From Schizochytrium sp. CCTCC M209059 (lineage: Eukaryota > Sar > Bigyra > Thraustochytrida > Thraustochytriidae), in contig KN805441.1 in assembly GCA_000818945.1 (NCBI GenBank), forward strand, positions 62,001 through 126,000: a stretch of 64,000 nt of DNA. The letters are read 5' to 3'. Below the pieces are notes generated by a model, which had not been told where the DNA came from, ran no database searches, and worked only from the letters and a program-made list of their open reading frames with translations. Below, one piece after another: positions 47,800 to 57,500 of the stretch. Position numbers and translations under genes: made by a program. Position 1 is the stretch's first letter, and each line of letters starts with the position of its first letter.

Positions 47800-49428
47800 A
47801 TGCTGGCAGAAGCAGGCAGCGAGACCGCAGAGCTGAGCTCCGACGAGCTTCGCACGCTCGTCTGCGACGCTTTGGGAAAGCTGGAAAAGGTCAAGGAGCG
47901 GAAAAAAGTCCTCATCCTGCCCCCAGATCACACGAGGCTTCACTCACGCGCCGGTGAGCTGACCCGCATGGTGTATGAGTACTATGGAAGCTACGTAGCA
48001 GACATCATGCCGGCGCTTGGCACGCACAAGCCCATGACAGACGAACAGCTTTCTGGCATGTTTGGCACTTACATTCCAAAGTCGCTCTTTCGCGTTCATG
48101 ATTGGCGCAATGACGTTGTCCAAGTTGGCGAGGTCCCTCAGAGCCTTGTGGAGTCCGCGAGCGAAGGAAAGGTCAAGGAGCCGTGGCCTGCCCAGCTCAA
48201 TAAACTTGTCTGGGAGGGTGGCCACGACCTTGTTATTTCAATCGGCCAGGTTGTTCCGCACGAGGTTATGGGAATGGCCAATTACAACAAGAACCTCTTT
48301 GTCGGCGTGGGAGGACCAGAAGCCATTCACTTGAGCCACTTTGTTGGTGCCGTTTACGGCATGGAGCGAATGATGGGGCGCGCAGACAACCCGCTGCGCA
48401 AGATTCTGGACTACGCCACGGAGCACTTTCTCAAGGGCAAGCTTCCCGTCGTGTATATGCACACTGTGATCGCCAACCAGGGCGGCGAGCTCGTCACGCG
48501 CGGTCTCTACATCAGCGAAGAGAGAGACTGCTTTGAAAAGGCGGCGGCGCTTTCCCTACGCGTCAACTTTCAACTTCTCGATGAGCCCATCGCCAAGGTC
48601 GTCGCCTATTTGGACCCCGACGAGTTTACTTCAACGTGGCTGGGAAACAAGTCAATTTACAGGACGCGAATGGCCATTGCAGACGGCGGCGAGCTCATTG
48701 TACTAGCGCCTGCTGTCGAGAAATTTGGTGAGGATGCGGAAATCGATGCTGTTATTCGTGAGCATGGGTATCGCTCGACGCCAGAGATTATGCGATTTCT
48801 GGAAAATAGCAGGAGTCTGATGCGGAATCTGAGTGCCGCGGCGCACCTGATTCACGGTACCTCTGAAGGTCGCTTCAAGATCACGTATTGCCCAGGCAAG
48901 CTTTCCAAGGAAGAAGTCGAGTCAGTGGGATACTCGTATGGTGATCTTGACGCGATGATGAAAAAGTACGATCCGACCCAACTCAAGGATGGTTTCAACA
49001 TGGTCGATGGCGAAAAGATCTTTTTTGTTTCCAAACCAGCGCTCGGTCTTTGGGGCTACAAGGGTCGCTTTGACCATGGCGATGATGGCGCCGCCGCGGA
49101 AGGCACAACAACAGCAGAAGGAGCAGCAGCAAAAGGAGTATCTAAAGCTGCTGAAGGTGAAGGCGCAGCAGCAGTTGCAACTAAGACTACCGAAGGAGCA
49201 TCTGAGGGCACGGCGGCCGGCGCCAAGGCCATCGAAGCAGCTGCAACACGATTCTCGTCATCAATGGACGCAAGCAAGCCGTCAGCCGATGCCGGTATTG
49301 GCGGTGGACCTTTTCAACACAGCTCAGGGCTTGAAGATGAAAGCAAAAAGGAGAGACAAGAAGACGCCAAAGATGCTACTGAGCCAGCTGTCAAGAAACA
49401 AAAGACTGGGACTAGCGAACATGACTAA
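47800..49428 (+). CDS. LarA-like (nickel-pincer racemase family) protein with Ala/Glu-rich tail
   Basis: A 542-residue protein whose first ~430 residues match the LarA (lactate racemase / DUF2088) family. Landmarks are PPDHTRLHSR (43-50), MPALGTHKPMTDEQL (H76), FRVHDW (H100), VVPHEVMG (H154) and NYNKNLFVGVGG (K164). These correspond to the LarA catalytic and cofactor-binding His residues and the Lys that carries the nickel-pincer nucleotide cofactor. Later blocks include VIANQGGELVTRGLY and RSTPEIMRFLENS. Family members racemise or epimerise alpha-hydroxy acids; the substrate here is unknown. The cofactor needs LarB, LarC and LarE, none of which is in the window. After residue ~430 comes a repetitive tail rich in EGAAA/TTTAEG units and ending in Lys/Glu-rich sequence, absent from bacterial LarA. 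No targeting signal seen. Confidence 0.85.
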   Translation: MLAEAGSETAELSSDELRTLVCDALGKLEKVKERKKVLILPPDHTRLHSRAGELTRMVYEYYGSYVADIMPALGTHKPMTDEQLSGMFGTYIPKSLFRVHDWRNDVVQVGEVPQSLVESASEGKVKEPWPAQLNKLVWEGGHDLVISIGQVVPHEVMGMANYNKNLFVGVGGPEAIHLSHFVGAVYGMERMMGRADNPLRKILDYATEHFLKGKLPVVYMHTVIANQGGELVTRGLYISEERDCFEKAAALSLRVNFQLLDEPIAKVVAYLDPDEFTSTWLGNKSIYRTRMAIADGGELIVLAPAVEKFGEDAEIDAVIREHGYRSTPEIMRFLENSRSLMRNLSAAAHLIHGTSEGRFKITYCPGKLSKEEVESVGYSYGDLDAMMKKYDPTQLKDGFNMVDGEKIFFVSKPALGLWGYKGRFDHGDDGAAAEGTTTAEGAAAKGVSKAAEGEGAAAVATKTTEGASEGTAAGAKAIEAAATRFSSSMDASKPSADAGIGGGPFQHSSGLEDESKKERQEDAKDATEPAVKKQKTGTSEHD

Positions 49429-49773
49429 GTTTGTTTGGATAGTGCTGACTGACCGCTCGCAAGCAAATGCGAGTTCTTCGGTGGTCCAGCGATGTGGTTT
49501 CTACCACAAAGGCCAGAAACGGGCTTCGCCGATGCAACCTCGCTTTCCGAAAAAGACCATGATTACAAAAATGCTCGGACGGGCTTTTCGCTCTTGTAAA
49601 GACCAGAAAGAATCTTTGTTGTAAAGATTCGAGCCTTCTTTTGCATTCATCCTCTTTTCTGTCCTTTGGGGAAAAGGAAGATGTGCCACCGTGGCACACA
49701 TTAAAGTGCAGAGACTTTCCAGCGCAGCGTACGTCATAGTGAAGAGAGTGCATTGGCGGGTCAGAGCCCTTTC
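49429..49773. other. Convergent 3' region, LarA-like / LipB
   Basis: A 345-bp spacer. It contains short inverted segments around 49500-49640 but no gene. Confidence 0.4.
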
Positions 49774-50523
49774 CTACCTAATGGTCTTTATTTCGGACTC
49801 GACCGGCGCAGCGTGCGACTTTGTGAGCCGCAGACGATCGAATGTGAAAATGCGCATGAACTCCTTGACCAGGCGCTCCTGCACTTCCATGCGCGATGGC
49901 GCAGCCACGCCGCTGCCGAGAAGAGCTTCGATGCTGGTCACGGAGAGCGCGGGATCGTCAATTCCACACGGCACAATTCGACTAAAGGCCTCGAGGTCGG
50001 TGGTGACGTTGAGCGCGAATCCATGCGAAGTGATCCAGCGACTTGCGTTGAGGCCAATCGCACAGACTTTGGCGTCGTCGACCCAAACGCCCGTGTACTC
50101 TTCCTTGCGCGAGCCCTCGAGCCCATAGGTGGCCAGCGTGGCGATAATGACCTCCTCCACCTGCCGCATGTACCAGTGAAGGTCCTTGGTATGCGCGCGC
50201 AGGTCGAGGACAGGGTAGCCTACGATCTGCCCGGGTCCGTGAAAGGTGACCTCCCCGCCGCGGTCGACTCGCACCAAGTCAAAGCCGCCATCGGCGACGC
50301 CAGAGAGCACGTTTGCCACATCGGCGGACCTCCCGAGCGTGTACACGGGTTCGTGCTCGAGCAGGAAGAGGCGGTCTCTGGGCATTTCGTGGCCCTCGCG
50401 CAGCGCCGCCAGCTTTGCGTTCATGGCCGCGCGCTGCAGGCCAAGGCCCTCTGCGTACGAGCAGCGTCCCGCCACGTGGACCAGCTCCAGGGCGCGTTGT
50501 GCGCCCCGCATCGCGCCCGCCAT
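49774..50523 (-). CDS. LIPB: Octanoyltransferase (lipoate biosynthesis)
   Basis: A 249-residue protein of the LipB family (EC 2.3.1.181), which moves the octanoyl group from acyl carrier protein to lipoyl domains of 2-oxoacid dehydrogenases and the glycine cleavage H protein, normally in mitochondria. The signature RGGEVTFHGPGQIVGYP (88-104) is intact, as are the acyl-lysine K152 (AKVCAIGLNAS) and the catalytic C186 (RIVPCGI). FLLEHEPVYTLGR (53-65) is also typical. Length equals that of bacterial and fungal enzymes. The short N-terminus (MAGAMRGAQRALELVHVAGR) is weakly basic and might act as a minimal mitochondrial presequence, but this is unclear. The ATG at 50523 is the first in frame. Confidence 0.95.
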   Translation of the reverse strand: MAGAMRGAQRALELVHVAGRCSYAEGLGLQRAAMNAKLAALREGHEMPRDRLFLLEHEPVYTLGRSADVANVLSGVADGGFDLVRVDRGGEVTFHGPGQIVGYPVLDLRAHTKDLHWYMRQVEEVIIATLATYGLEGSRKEEYTGVWVDDAKVCAIGLNASRWITSHGFALNVTTDLEAFSRIVPCGIDDPALSVTSIEALLGSGVAAPSRMEVQERLVKEFMRIFTFDRLRLTKSHAAPVESEIKTIR

Positions 50524-50905
50524 CGCTCCGTGCGGCGGGCTGCCGCGTGCTGTTCAGGTCTTGCCTTGCCTTGCCTTGCCTTGCCTTGCTTACTTCTGCT
50601 CTTCGTCGACGATGCTCTTCGTCGATGCTCTTCGTGAACACCACATGCCAAACACGCAACCAACCTCGTTGGCGCGACGCGGACGGACCTCGCGACGCGC
50701 GCAGGCAGGCAAGAAGAAGACAGCAGGCAAGCGAGTTAGTCTCGCGCGCGAGGGAGAGCAGACTCTTTGTCGACGCTGAGAGCCTTGCGTATGGCGGCTG
50801 GGTTTCTCTCTTCTGGCACAAGATACACGACTTTTGCCAGCACAGAGCGCCGCCACCAGCGTCGCGTGCACGGGCACGGCGAGCGGAGGCCGGGGAGGAA
50901 AGAAG
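50524..50905. promoter_or_regulatory. Compact divergent promoter, LipB / COMM protein
   Basis: 382 bp between divergent starts, with a TTGCC repeat (50561-50590) next to the LipB start and three near-copies of GCTCTTCGTCGA (about 50598-50635). Confidence 0.45.
50561..50590. repeat. Pentanucleotide microsatellite (TTGCC)5-TTGCT
   Basis: Six 5-bp units, 38 bp upstream of the LipB ATG, so probably within its leader or core promoter. Confidence 0.9.
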
Positions 50906-51151
50906 ATGGCGAGCGAGAGCGCGCTGATTTTGCGTGACTTTGATTGGTCGGTGCGGATCGTGCAGGCGAGTGACACGCTTGCAAATGTCGCGCAGCCGCT
51001 TGTCTCTCTGACGCTCTTTCTGCGCGACGGCGCGAGCGGTGAAGAAAGCACGCGGATACTCGAGATGGACATCGAAGAGGCCAAGACCCTTCTTGCTGAT
51101 CTGCAAAAGGTCGACGCCGAGCTTCGCAGGCAAGCCATCTCCACGTCATGA
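50906..51151 (+). CDS. COMM-domain-only protein (COMMD6-like)
   Basis: An 81-residue protein that is almost entirely a COMM domain: ILRDFDWSVRIVQASD (with the hallmark Trp14), then the central Pro (QPLVSLTLFL, P31), and the C-terminal helix MDIEEAKTLLADLQKVDAELRR. COMM proteins form hetero-rings in the Commander complex that recycles endosomal membrane proteins. Human COMMD6 is similarly short because it lacks the helical N-terminal domain, so this is the best match. An in-frame TTG lies 24 codons upstream, but the first ATG (AAGATGGCG) fits the domain start. Divergent from LipB. Confidence 0.75.
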   Translation: MASESALILRDFDWSVRIVQASDTLANVAQPLVSLTLFLRDGASGEESTRILEMDIEEAKTLLADLQKVDAELRRQAISTS

Positions 51152-52586
51152 CCAAGGCGTGAGTGTGTGTTAGAGTGTTTTTGTAGTTTAGAGGTGTGAA
51201 CAATAACTTGAGCCAATTCCGTTGTAGCTTTTGATTTGCTCTTGCTGCTCGGCGAAGATCATGCTCTTGTACGCACAGCCGGATCCATCGCTTCTTCGAT
51301 GGCGAAAGCAGACATCCATGTCGAGGGTGTGCTGGCTTCTCGCCTTTGGTATCTTTTTGCCTTTGGAAGATAGGCCTGAAGGGCGGGCACCCCCAACTTC
51401 AAAGTTTCGCAACCACCATCAAGCCATTATCTGCTGCCTCTCTCTCGCGATGGATCTAGGGATACCGTGTATCGTCGGCCACCGACACTGACGATGCGCT
51501 TCGTTCTTCCCTTCCTCCCCATCCCTTCCTTTCTTCCCTCTCCTTCTCTCCACTCTTGACGCATCGGTCTCCCGCGTATTTCATTTCCCGGGCCTGGCCA
51601 GCAATAATGGTAACAGCAACGTGTCATGTCCTTTCTCCCGAGTCCTTGATCCCAAGCCCATTTCTGCGTGCCACAATCAACGTGTGCATGCATCACCATC
51701 GTCACGCCTTCGCTCGCGACTTCGATGACGCGTAAAGGCGCTCAAGCGCAGCCACCCAGCACTCGCTGGCCTCCGTAATCCTACTCCACAATAATCCTGG
51801 CCCGACCGCCCACCTCCGCGGTACTACTACTGCTATAGCAGCAAGCAACTTCCTTCCTTGTCACCTCCAATGGCATCGTCGAAAAGTCGTCGATCGCCGT
51901 CACCGTCGCGGCCCCCCGACCCTTCAACTTGTACGTGGAGGCCGTGCGCATCACCATCCCTCCAAAACTCATCAATCGCATCCCCCCGCACCTTCAACCC
52001 GCCCGACGAGCGGCTCCACCGCCGTCCCTCCTCTACGAATTCGTCCATCGCCTTCGCGGCCCGAACCTGCGCGCGTATCGTATGGCATTCCCCTCGTCCT
52101 TCGTCATGGCGCCCATGGCCGCCTCCTCCGGCTCGTACACGAGGAGGCCGTCGCGCTATGGCGCGGGGCGGCCGTAGCAGGTCCTAGGCGCCGGCTACGG
52201 CCCGCCGGCGGGGGAGTGTGCGCCGCGCGAGGCGGAAACCCCTCGCGCCCGGCCTGCAATCCCGAACCTCCCAAGGCGCCTCGGCTCCGGGAGGGAACGT
52301 ACGCGCCGCACGCCGCCGCGCCACGAGCGGCCCCGGGCGAGAGGCAGGCGGGCGCGCGCGGCCAAGCCCCGCGCCCAGCACGCCTTGCCTGCGAGACGCC
52401 GCAGACTCGCTCGCTCGCTCCTCGCCGCGGGCCCCGCGCACGCGCTCCCTCCCCGCGCGCTGCGTGCGCTTCGAGAGCGCGCCCGAGGTCAACTCAAGGC
52501 CGAGGTCGCGCACGTGCACGCGCACGTGCACGTGCACGTGCTCGAGGTCGAGGTTGAGGTCGAGGTCGAGGTCGCGCTCGGCAGCC
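51152..52586. other. Intergenic region upstream of the RRAS/RVRF protein
   Basis: About 1.4 kb. One plus-strand frame at about 51837-52177, opening after a TAG, reads in part SNGIVEKSSIAVTVAAPRPF and TIPPKLINRIPPHL. It has no ATG before residue ~50 and is matched by equally open minus-strand frames, so I do not call it. The last 350 bp are very GC-rich, with CACGTGCACG alternations (52508-52545) and a GAGGTC repeat (52545-52576), in the leader of the next gene. Confidence 0.35.
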
Positions 52587-54305
52587 ATGGGAAGCGATTC
52601 GCGGCGTGCGTCGCGGCGCGCTTCACGGCGCGCGAGCGCGAGCAAGAGCAAGGGCACGAGCAAGAGCAAGGGCAACGAGGAGGCGAGCAGCTTCACGGTG
52701 GAGGGCCTCTTCGACTACATCAACGAGTCCGCGGCCTCGCTGGCACGCGTGATCTCGCTGGAGCGCAAGGAAGACAACAAGCAGCATGACGAGGAGAGCG
52801 ACAACCCCGGCGGCTGGGAGGCCGAGGACCTGCGGCCGCGCACCATGTCAGTCCACGCGAGCATCAAGAATCGCAAGTCCGGACAGCGTGTACGCTTCCA
52901 CACCGAGGTCGAGGTCTTTCCGCTGCCCTCCGAAGAGGGCCAGGACGCCTGGCTCAGCCGGCGCGGCCATTGGGGCGCAGCGCCCGAGGAAGACAGATAC
53001 TGGAGCAAGTCCACGAATAGCTTCAAGCCCAGCAAGGACCCCGTCGCCCACCCGAGCGGGGAGAGCAGCAGCGACGAGGAAGGCCGTGTCCTTGATCACA
53101 CGCGCGACCACCGGGATTCGGTCTTGGGGAGTTTCTGGGAGACCATCAAACCTCTGTTCCAGCTCCCCGACAGGTCAGCGACGTCGTCCACGAATGGATC
53201 GAGCGACGATCTTGACCTCGAGGTAGAAATTGAGCTCGTGGAAGGTGATGGCCTCGACACGCAGAACGACGGCGAAGACCGAGACGAAGACAGCGTGGGG
53301 GACACCGATCTTGTCGACGACTGTGTCGACAAGGACGACGTGCGTGAACGGCGACGTCGCGAGCAAAAGAGCGTGGCACACGCGTCCAAGCTGCCGTGGT
53401 CAAAGTCGCTCAGCAAACGCAGCAGCGTCGAGAGAAAAGGAAATGCGGGCGCGAGCCAAGCTGCTGCTATGCCCGGTGTCGACCAGGTGTATCCGCCCAC
53501 TCGCAAGCGGTTTGCATACAAAATTCCGAGCGAAGAGCGCCGTGCCAGGGCGGCTGACGAAGTTCTCAAGTCCCATGTGCTTGGGGGAAAGCTTTCGGGC
53601 TCTCAGGCTTCTGCGGCCGCATCCGCAGGCAAGGTATTGGTCTTGCGAGGCCCTGACGGCGTAGCGTTTGGTGCTGCAGTCAAGCGCAAGGTACAGCTCA
53701 AGACGAGTAAAAAGTCCAAGACAAAACATTCGCGACCGAAAGCTCCAGAGGGGCTGTATCAGCGACGTCGTCGCCGTCGCGGCGAAACGCTTGCTCGCGG
53801 TCGCCGCGGTAAATCCGCAAAGAAACGCCCAAGCCTTCGTAGCCCAGGCATTGGCTTCAGTATGCGGCCTCGCTACATTTTCATCTTCTTTGTATTGCCT
53901 CTTATTCTCATTGGCGTGGACGACATGGCTCCCTTTTTTGAGGACACGTGGTACTTTTTGACGCACTCCAATGAGGACTACAAGGTGCGCATGTCTCAGC
54001 CAAAGTCCATTCCTATTTGGCTGCGTATCTTTTATCCGACCTTGCGGCCCGAGTCGCAAGTTCTGAAAAATACATTGCGCATGGGCTCCTTTGTCATTGA
54101 ATTTGGAGGTCTGCTCGTGCTGCTTCAGTTCGTGTACCAATTGGTAAACTTATTCCGTGTTGGCCAGTCCGTTATTGAAGTGCACGTTTCGGATGCCGAG
54201 GACTCGGATGAAGAGTCCGATTACGACGACTCGGACGAGAGTGACAGCAGTCAAGGCCAAGATTACTCTTATCTGTTCAAGTGGCAACCGCCCCACCACG
54301 CGTAG
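52587..54305 (+). CDS. Two-TM protein with N-terminal RRAS sites and RVRF motif, unknown
   Basis: A 572-residue protein of no recognised family. Residues 6-17 carry three tandem RRAS motifs, the classic protein kinase A consensus, followed by KSKG repeats. Residues 101-104 are RVRF within KSGQRVRFHTEVEVF, which fits the RVxF docking motif for protein phosphatase 1. Long acidic and basic disordered stretches follow, including Lys/Arg-rich RRRRRRGETLARGRRGK near 520 in the DNA-encoded frame's last third. Two hydrophobic helices lie close to the end: RYIFIFFVLPLILIGV and SFVIEFGGLLVLLQFVYQLVNLF. The C-terminus is a highly acidic Asp/Ser/Glu tail ending DYSYLFKWQPPHHA. A membrane protein with phospho-regulated cytosolic parts is inferred. 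The ATG at 52587 is the first in frame; upstream translation is Arg/Ser noise. Confidence 0.6.
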   Translation: MGSDSRRASRRASRRASASKSKGTSKSKGNEEASSFTVEGLFDYINESAASLARVISLERKEDNKQHDEESDNPGGWEAEDLRPRTMSVHASIKNRKSGQRVRFHTEVEVFPLPSEEGQDAWLSRRGHWGAAPEEDRYWSKSTNSFKPSKDPVAHPSGESSSDEEGRVLDHTRDHRDSVLGSFWETIKPLFQLPDRSATSSTNGSSDDLDLEVEIELVEGDGLDTQNDGEDRDEDSVGDTDLVDDCVDKDDVRERRRREQKSVAHASKLPWSKSLSKRSSVERKGNAGASQAAAMPGVDQVYPPTRKRFAYKIPSEERRARAADEVLKSHVLGGKLSGSQASAAASAGKVLVLRGPDGVAFGAAVKRKVQLKTSKKSKTKHSRPKAPEGLYQRRRRRRGETLARGRRGKSAKKRPSLRSPGIGFSMRPRYIFIFFVLPLILIGVDDMAPFFEDTWYFLTHSNEDYKVRMSQPKSIPIWLRIFYPTLRPESQVLKNTLRMGSFVIEFGGLLVLLQFVYQLVNLFRVGQSVIEVHVSDAEDSDEESDYDDSDESDSSQGQDYSYLFKWQPPHHA

Positions 54306-54573
54306 CCGCGGCGGGCGGGCGCTCTACACGGCACGGTTTTTCTCTCGTTTCTGATCTGACTGAACATTTATAGATCCTTTAACCCAACGCAACGCAACGC
54401 AACGCAACGCAACGCAACGCAACGCAACGCAACGCAAATCAAAGATGGTATTGTATTTCAGTCTGCTTGTATAAAACAAATTAAACGTCTTACTGCTCAA
54501 AAGAAGACGTCGCAAACAAAGCGCTCCAGGCCGAGCCGTGACCAAAATGGCTTTACTCTGACCGTGTGCACAA
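54306..54573. other. Convergent 3' spacer with AACGC repeat
   Basis: 268 bp between the RRAS/RVRF gene and the CSC1-like gene, holding a ten-unit AACGC repeat. No gene. Confidence 0.5.
54386..54435. repeat. Pentanucleotide microsatellite (AACGC)10
   Basis: Ten perfect 5-bp units. Its complement is (TTGCG)n, related to the TTGCC and TTGCT repeats elsewhere in the window. Confidence 0.95.
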
Positions 54574-57500
54574 TCAAGCATGTTCTAAAAGGGAAGAAGC
54601 GTGATCGACACCGTCGTCGTCAAACGTCTCGTCACCATTGTCTTTCTCTTCCGACTGCATTTGCGAGTCTTCATCCTGCATCTGGGTCTCGGATGCTGAA
54701 CCATGTTGTGAGCTCTCGCCCCGCGGCAATGAAAACGAAGACGAGTATTTGCGTAAAAACGTTGAGGGCCTAAACGATCTGCAGAGGGAATGTGCGTACG
54801 CCAAATAAGAGAGATCAGTCTGGCCAGGCTGCGAGTCGTCCGACGTCCTTGCGAGCTCAGGATCAAAGAGGAATTTGGCCCGGCGTCGCAGCTGCTTTTC
54901 AGTAACAAAGGGCTGGTCTGCAAAGCCAGCGCCTACAATCATGCCTTCGTCATTGTATTTGTCCACCATGAAGACGTAAAGAGCATCTGAGGCAGTGTAG
55001 ATAAACAGCGCAAAAAGAAGCAAAAGCTGCACGGGCGTTCCGCGAATGACCTGCGTTCCGGGCACGGCCATCGAGCCGTCCGCATCAGACACCACGGTGC
55101 AGCCGCGCGGATGCTGACCCGCAGCCATGGGCAGGATCTCGTTGCTCACGCACACGTACGAGGCAAAGTAGCCAATCGTACCAATCTGGTAAAGCAAGAG
55201 AGGAATGGGTAGATAGCGGACAGCAGCGCGTCCAATGCGACAGCGTGGCACGGAATGGCTCTTGTCGCGTCCATAGACATGGTTAAGCTGATACTCGTCG
55301 ACACAAATCTTGACGAAAAAGTACGCCACACCAAACGGCAAGATGATAGGTACCGAGGTAGAAAAGACTACAACCAGGACCAGCACAGAAAGAAAGGTGG
55401 CGTACTCGCTACCGAACTCAAAGGTCGATACTCGATCCAAATGCGGACGTTCCGATTCATGACTTTGCCATGGGCACCGCAGCCGACCATTCAACATGCA
55501 ATGCGACATGATCGACGAAAGGTCAATGAGCTGGAAGGCGGCGCCGACGAGCGTCTGCGTGATAATGTACGTAAGCGTAAAGGCTCCAGACGTGACCACA
55601 AAAACCTGACCCAGTAGTGCAAATGGGCTGGCGTCCTTTGACACGAGCGAGCCAACAAAGCTCTCGAGCGACTTGAAGGCCAACGCAGGAATAAAGAGAG
55701 TGTTAAGGAGTAGGAACCAAAAGGTTTTGCGCAGCGACGATTTCTCCTGCTGCGAGTACGTGTAATGCGGTTCCCACTTGCCCAGCGCCGAGACAACGAA
55801 CATGAGCATGTTGTTGACTATCACAATAAAGAGCTCGGGCACAAAAACAAAGATAAAGGCTGCCAGACCCGGATGATGCTCGTTGAGGCTGTCCATCTTG
55901 GCCAGCCACCACGACTCCACGTCTGGGTCATCCTCTGAACCCGTGGACTTGCCCATGTGCGACAAAAGACCGAGAACGGACGCGGGCATAGAGAGCGCAA
56001 CGAGGACAATAAAGATGAGCACGTTGACGAGGATCATGCGCATCATATAGACTCGGCTGTCCAAATGCAGAGACTCCCAAATGAGGTCATGTGGGTCTGG
56101 AGATGGTACCGCCTCCCAGTCGTACATATGCGCACGCTCAATTTCGGCGTGCAGAGACTCGACTTGCGCGAGCAGCTTGATTGAAGAGAGCCTTCGAATC
56201 GGCATCGGCGGGAACGACCGCGTATCCTCGGGCTCAGCCAGCTCACCCTTGTCGTTGCCGTTGTCGTTGCCGTTGCCGTTGTCATTGTCAATGTCATCAG
56301 AGCGCTGATGGGCCGCGCGCTCCAGAGCAACCTTGGCGGCGCCTTGTTCGAATTTTACCTTTGACTCGATGGCAAGCCGAATGGACTTGCGTCGTTCAAT
56401 CGGATCTGCAAACGCTGCGGCCAGATCAGCGCTCGCAAACGTGATGATGCACTTTCCGGAGTGCCGTGCTTGCAAGGTTGCCTCAAGTCGCCGCAGATCT
56501 CGGAGCTCCTGCTCCATGACTGACACGAGGTCCCAGCCGCGCGAACTCGGTGTTGACTCCAAAAGGCTTGCACGTGCACTTGCGTCCTCGTCCTCGTCTT
56601 CCTCATCCTCCTCGTCGTCTTCATCCTCGATGCGGTCGCCATCCGTCACGGAACTTCCAAGCGACGAAAGGTCTACTTCGGGGTCCTGGTGCAAGTTTGC
56701 GGTCGCTTGAGGGGGCAAAGAAGCTTCCGGTTCGCTTTCGGTTACAAGGATCTCCGCGTCAACGCTGGAGGGAGGAGCTTCAACGTCGTCCTCAACTTTA
56801 GTCTCGCTGTCTTCAGCAGGGCGGCCGACGCGTCGTCGCCGACGACCTCTCTCAAGGTCCCCAATCTCAAAATGGAGCCATTCTGCGCTTCGGACATTGC
56901 GATTGGTCTTGGCATTTTCGAGATCCTCATCATCTTCTTGCTTTGCCCTTGCATAGTCTCCTGTGAGAGGACTGGTGCCCTTGTGCAGCGCGCGGGCTTC
57001 TCGCTTGGTGAGCTTCGCGGAGCGCACTGTGGCTACGGCCTTGTTGAATGCGGCAGCAGCTTGCGGGTGCCGAAAGCTCGTTTTGGCAGCGAATTGCCGC
57101 AAGGTGCGCAAGTCTTGTTCAATTTGTTGGACGCGGCGCTCCACACGCGACGCCTCAGTATTGTCCATAATCACAATAACGTTGCTCACCTGCCCAGGGT
57201 ACAGAATACCGAGAAGTCGCTTTGTTTCCTTTTCGCCAAGGTCCTCGGGAAATTTGGACTTGATAAAGACAGAGGCATCCCACATGTCCAAGGAGCGTGC
57301 GCCAATCACGCCGTGTTTCCAGGACCATTGCACGTGCTGGCGGCAACGACTGACGTACCGAAAGTACAAGAATGAAAACACAAAGAGACTCGCCGTATGG
57401 ACCCACAAAAGGGGCGAGTGTTTGCGCAAGTGCTGAATGGTCGAACGCGTAAAGTCCAGCGTGACCGTTTCGTCACCGGCCGAAAGATGCAACGGAAGAA

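Noticed and set aside
49086..49420. Second frame (Gln/Lys-rich) over the LarA-like tail
   Set aside because: Frame shadow of the GCA/GAA repeat; the Ala/Glu reading is continuous with the enzyme domain.
51837..52177. Possible exon reading SNGIVEKSSIAV...
   Set aside because: Equally open frames on the opposite strand, no start codon near its beginning and no splice partner; kept only as a note on the intergenic region.
52218..52586. Upstream extension with repeated Cys-Thr and Arg-Ser dipeptides
   Set aside because: GTG start; the dipeptides are translations of CACGTG and GAGGTC simple repeats.
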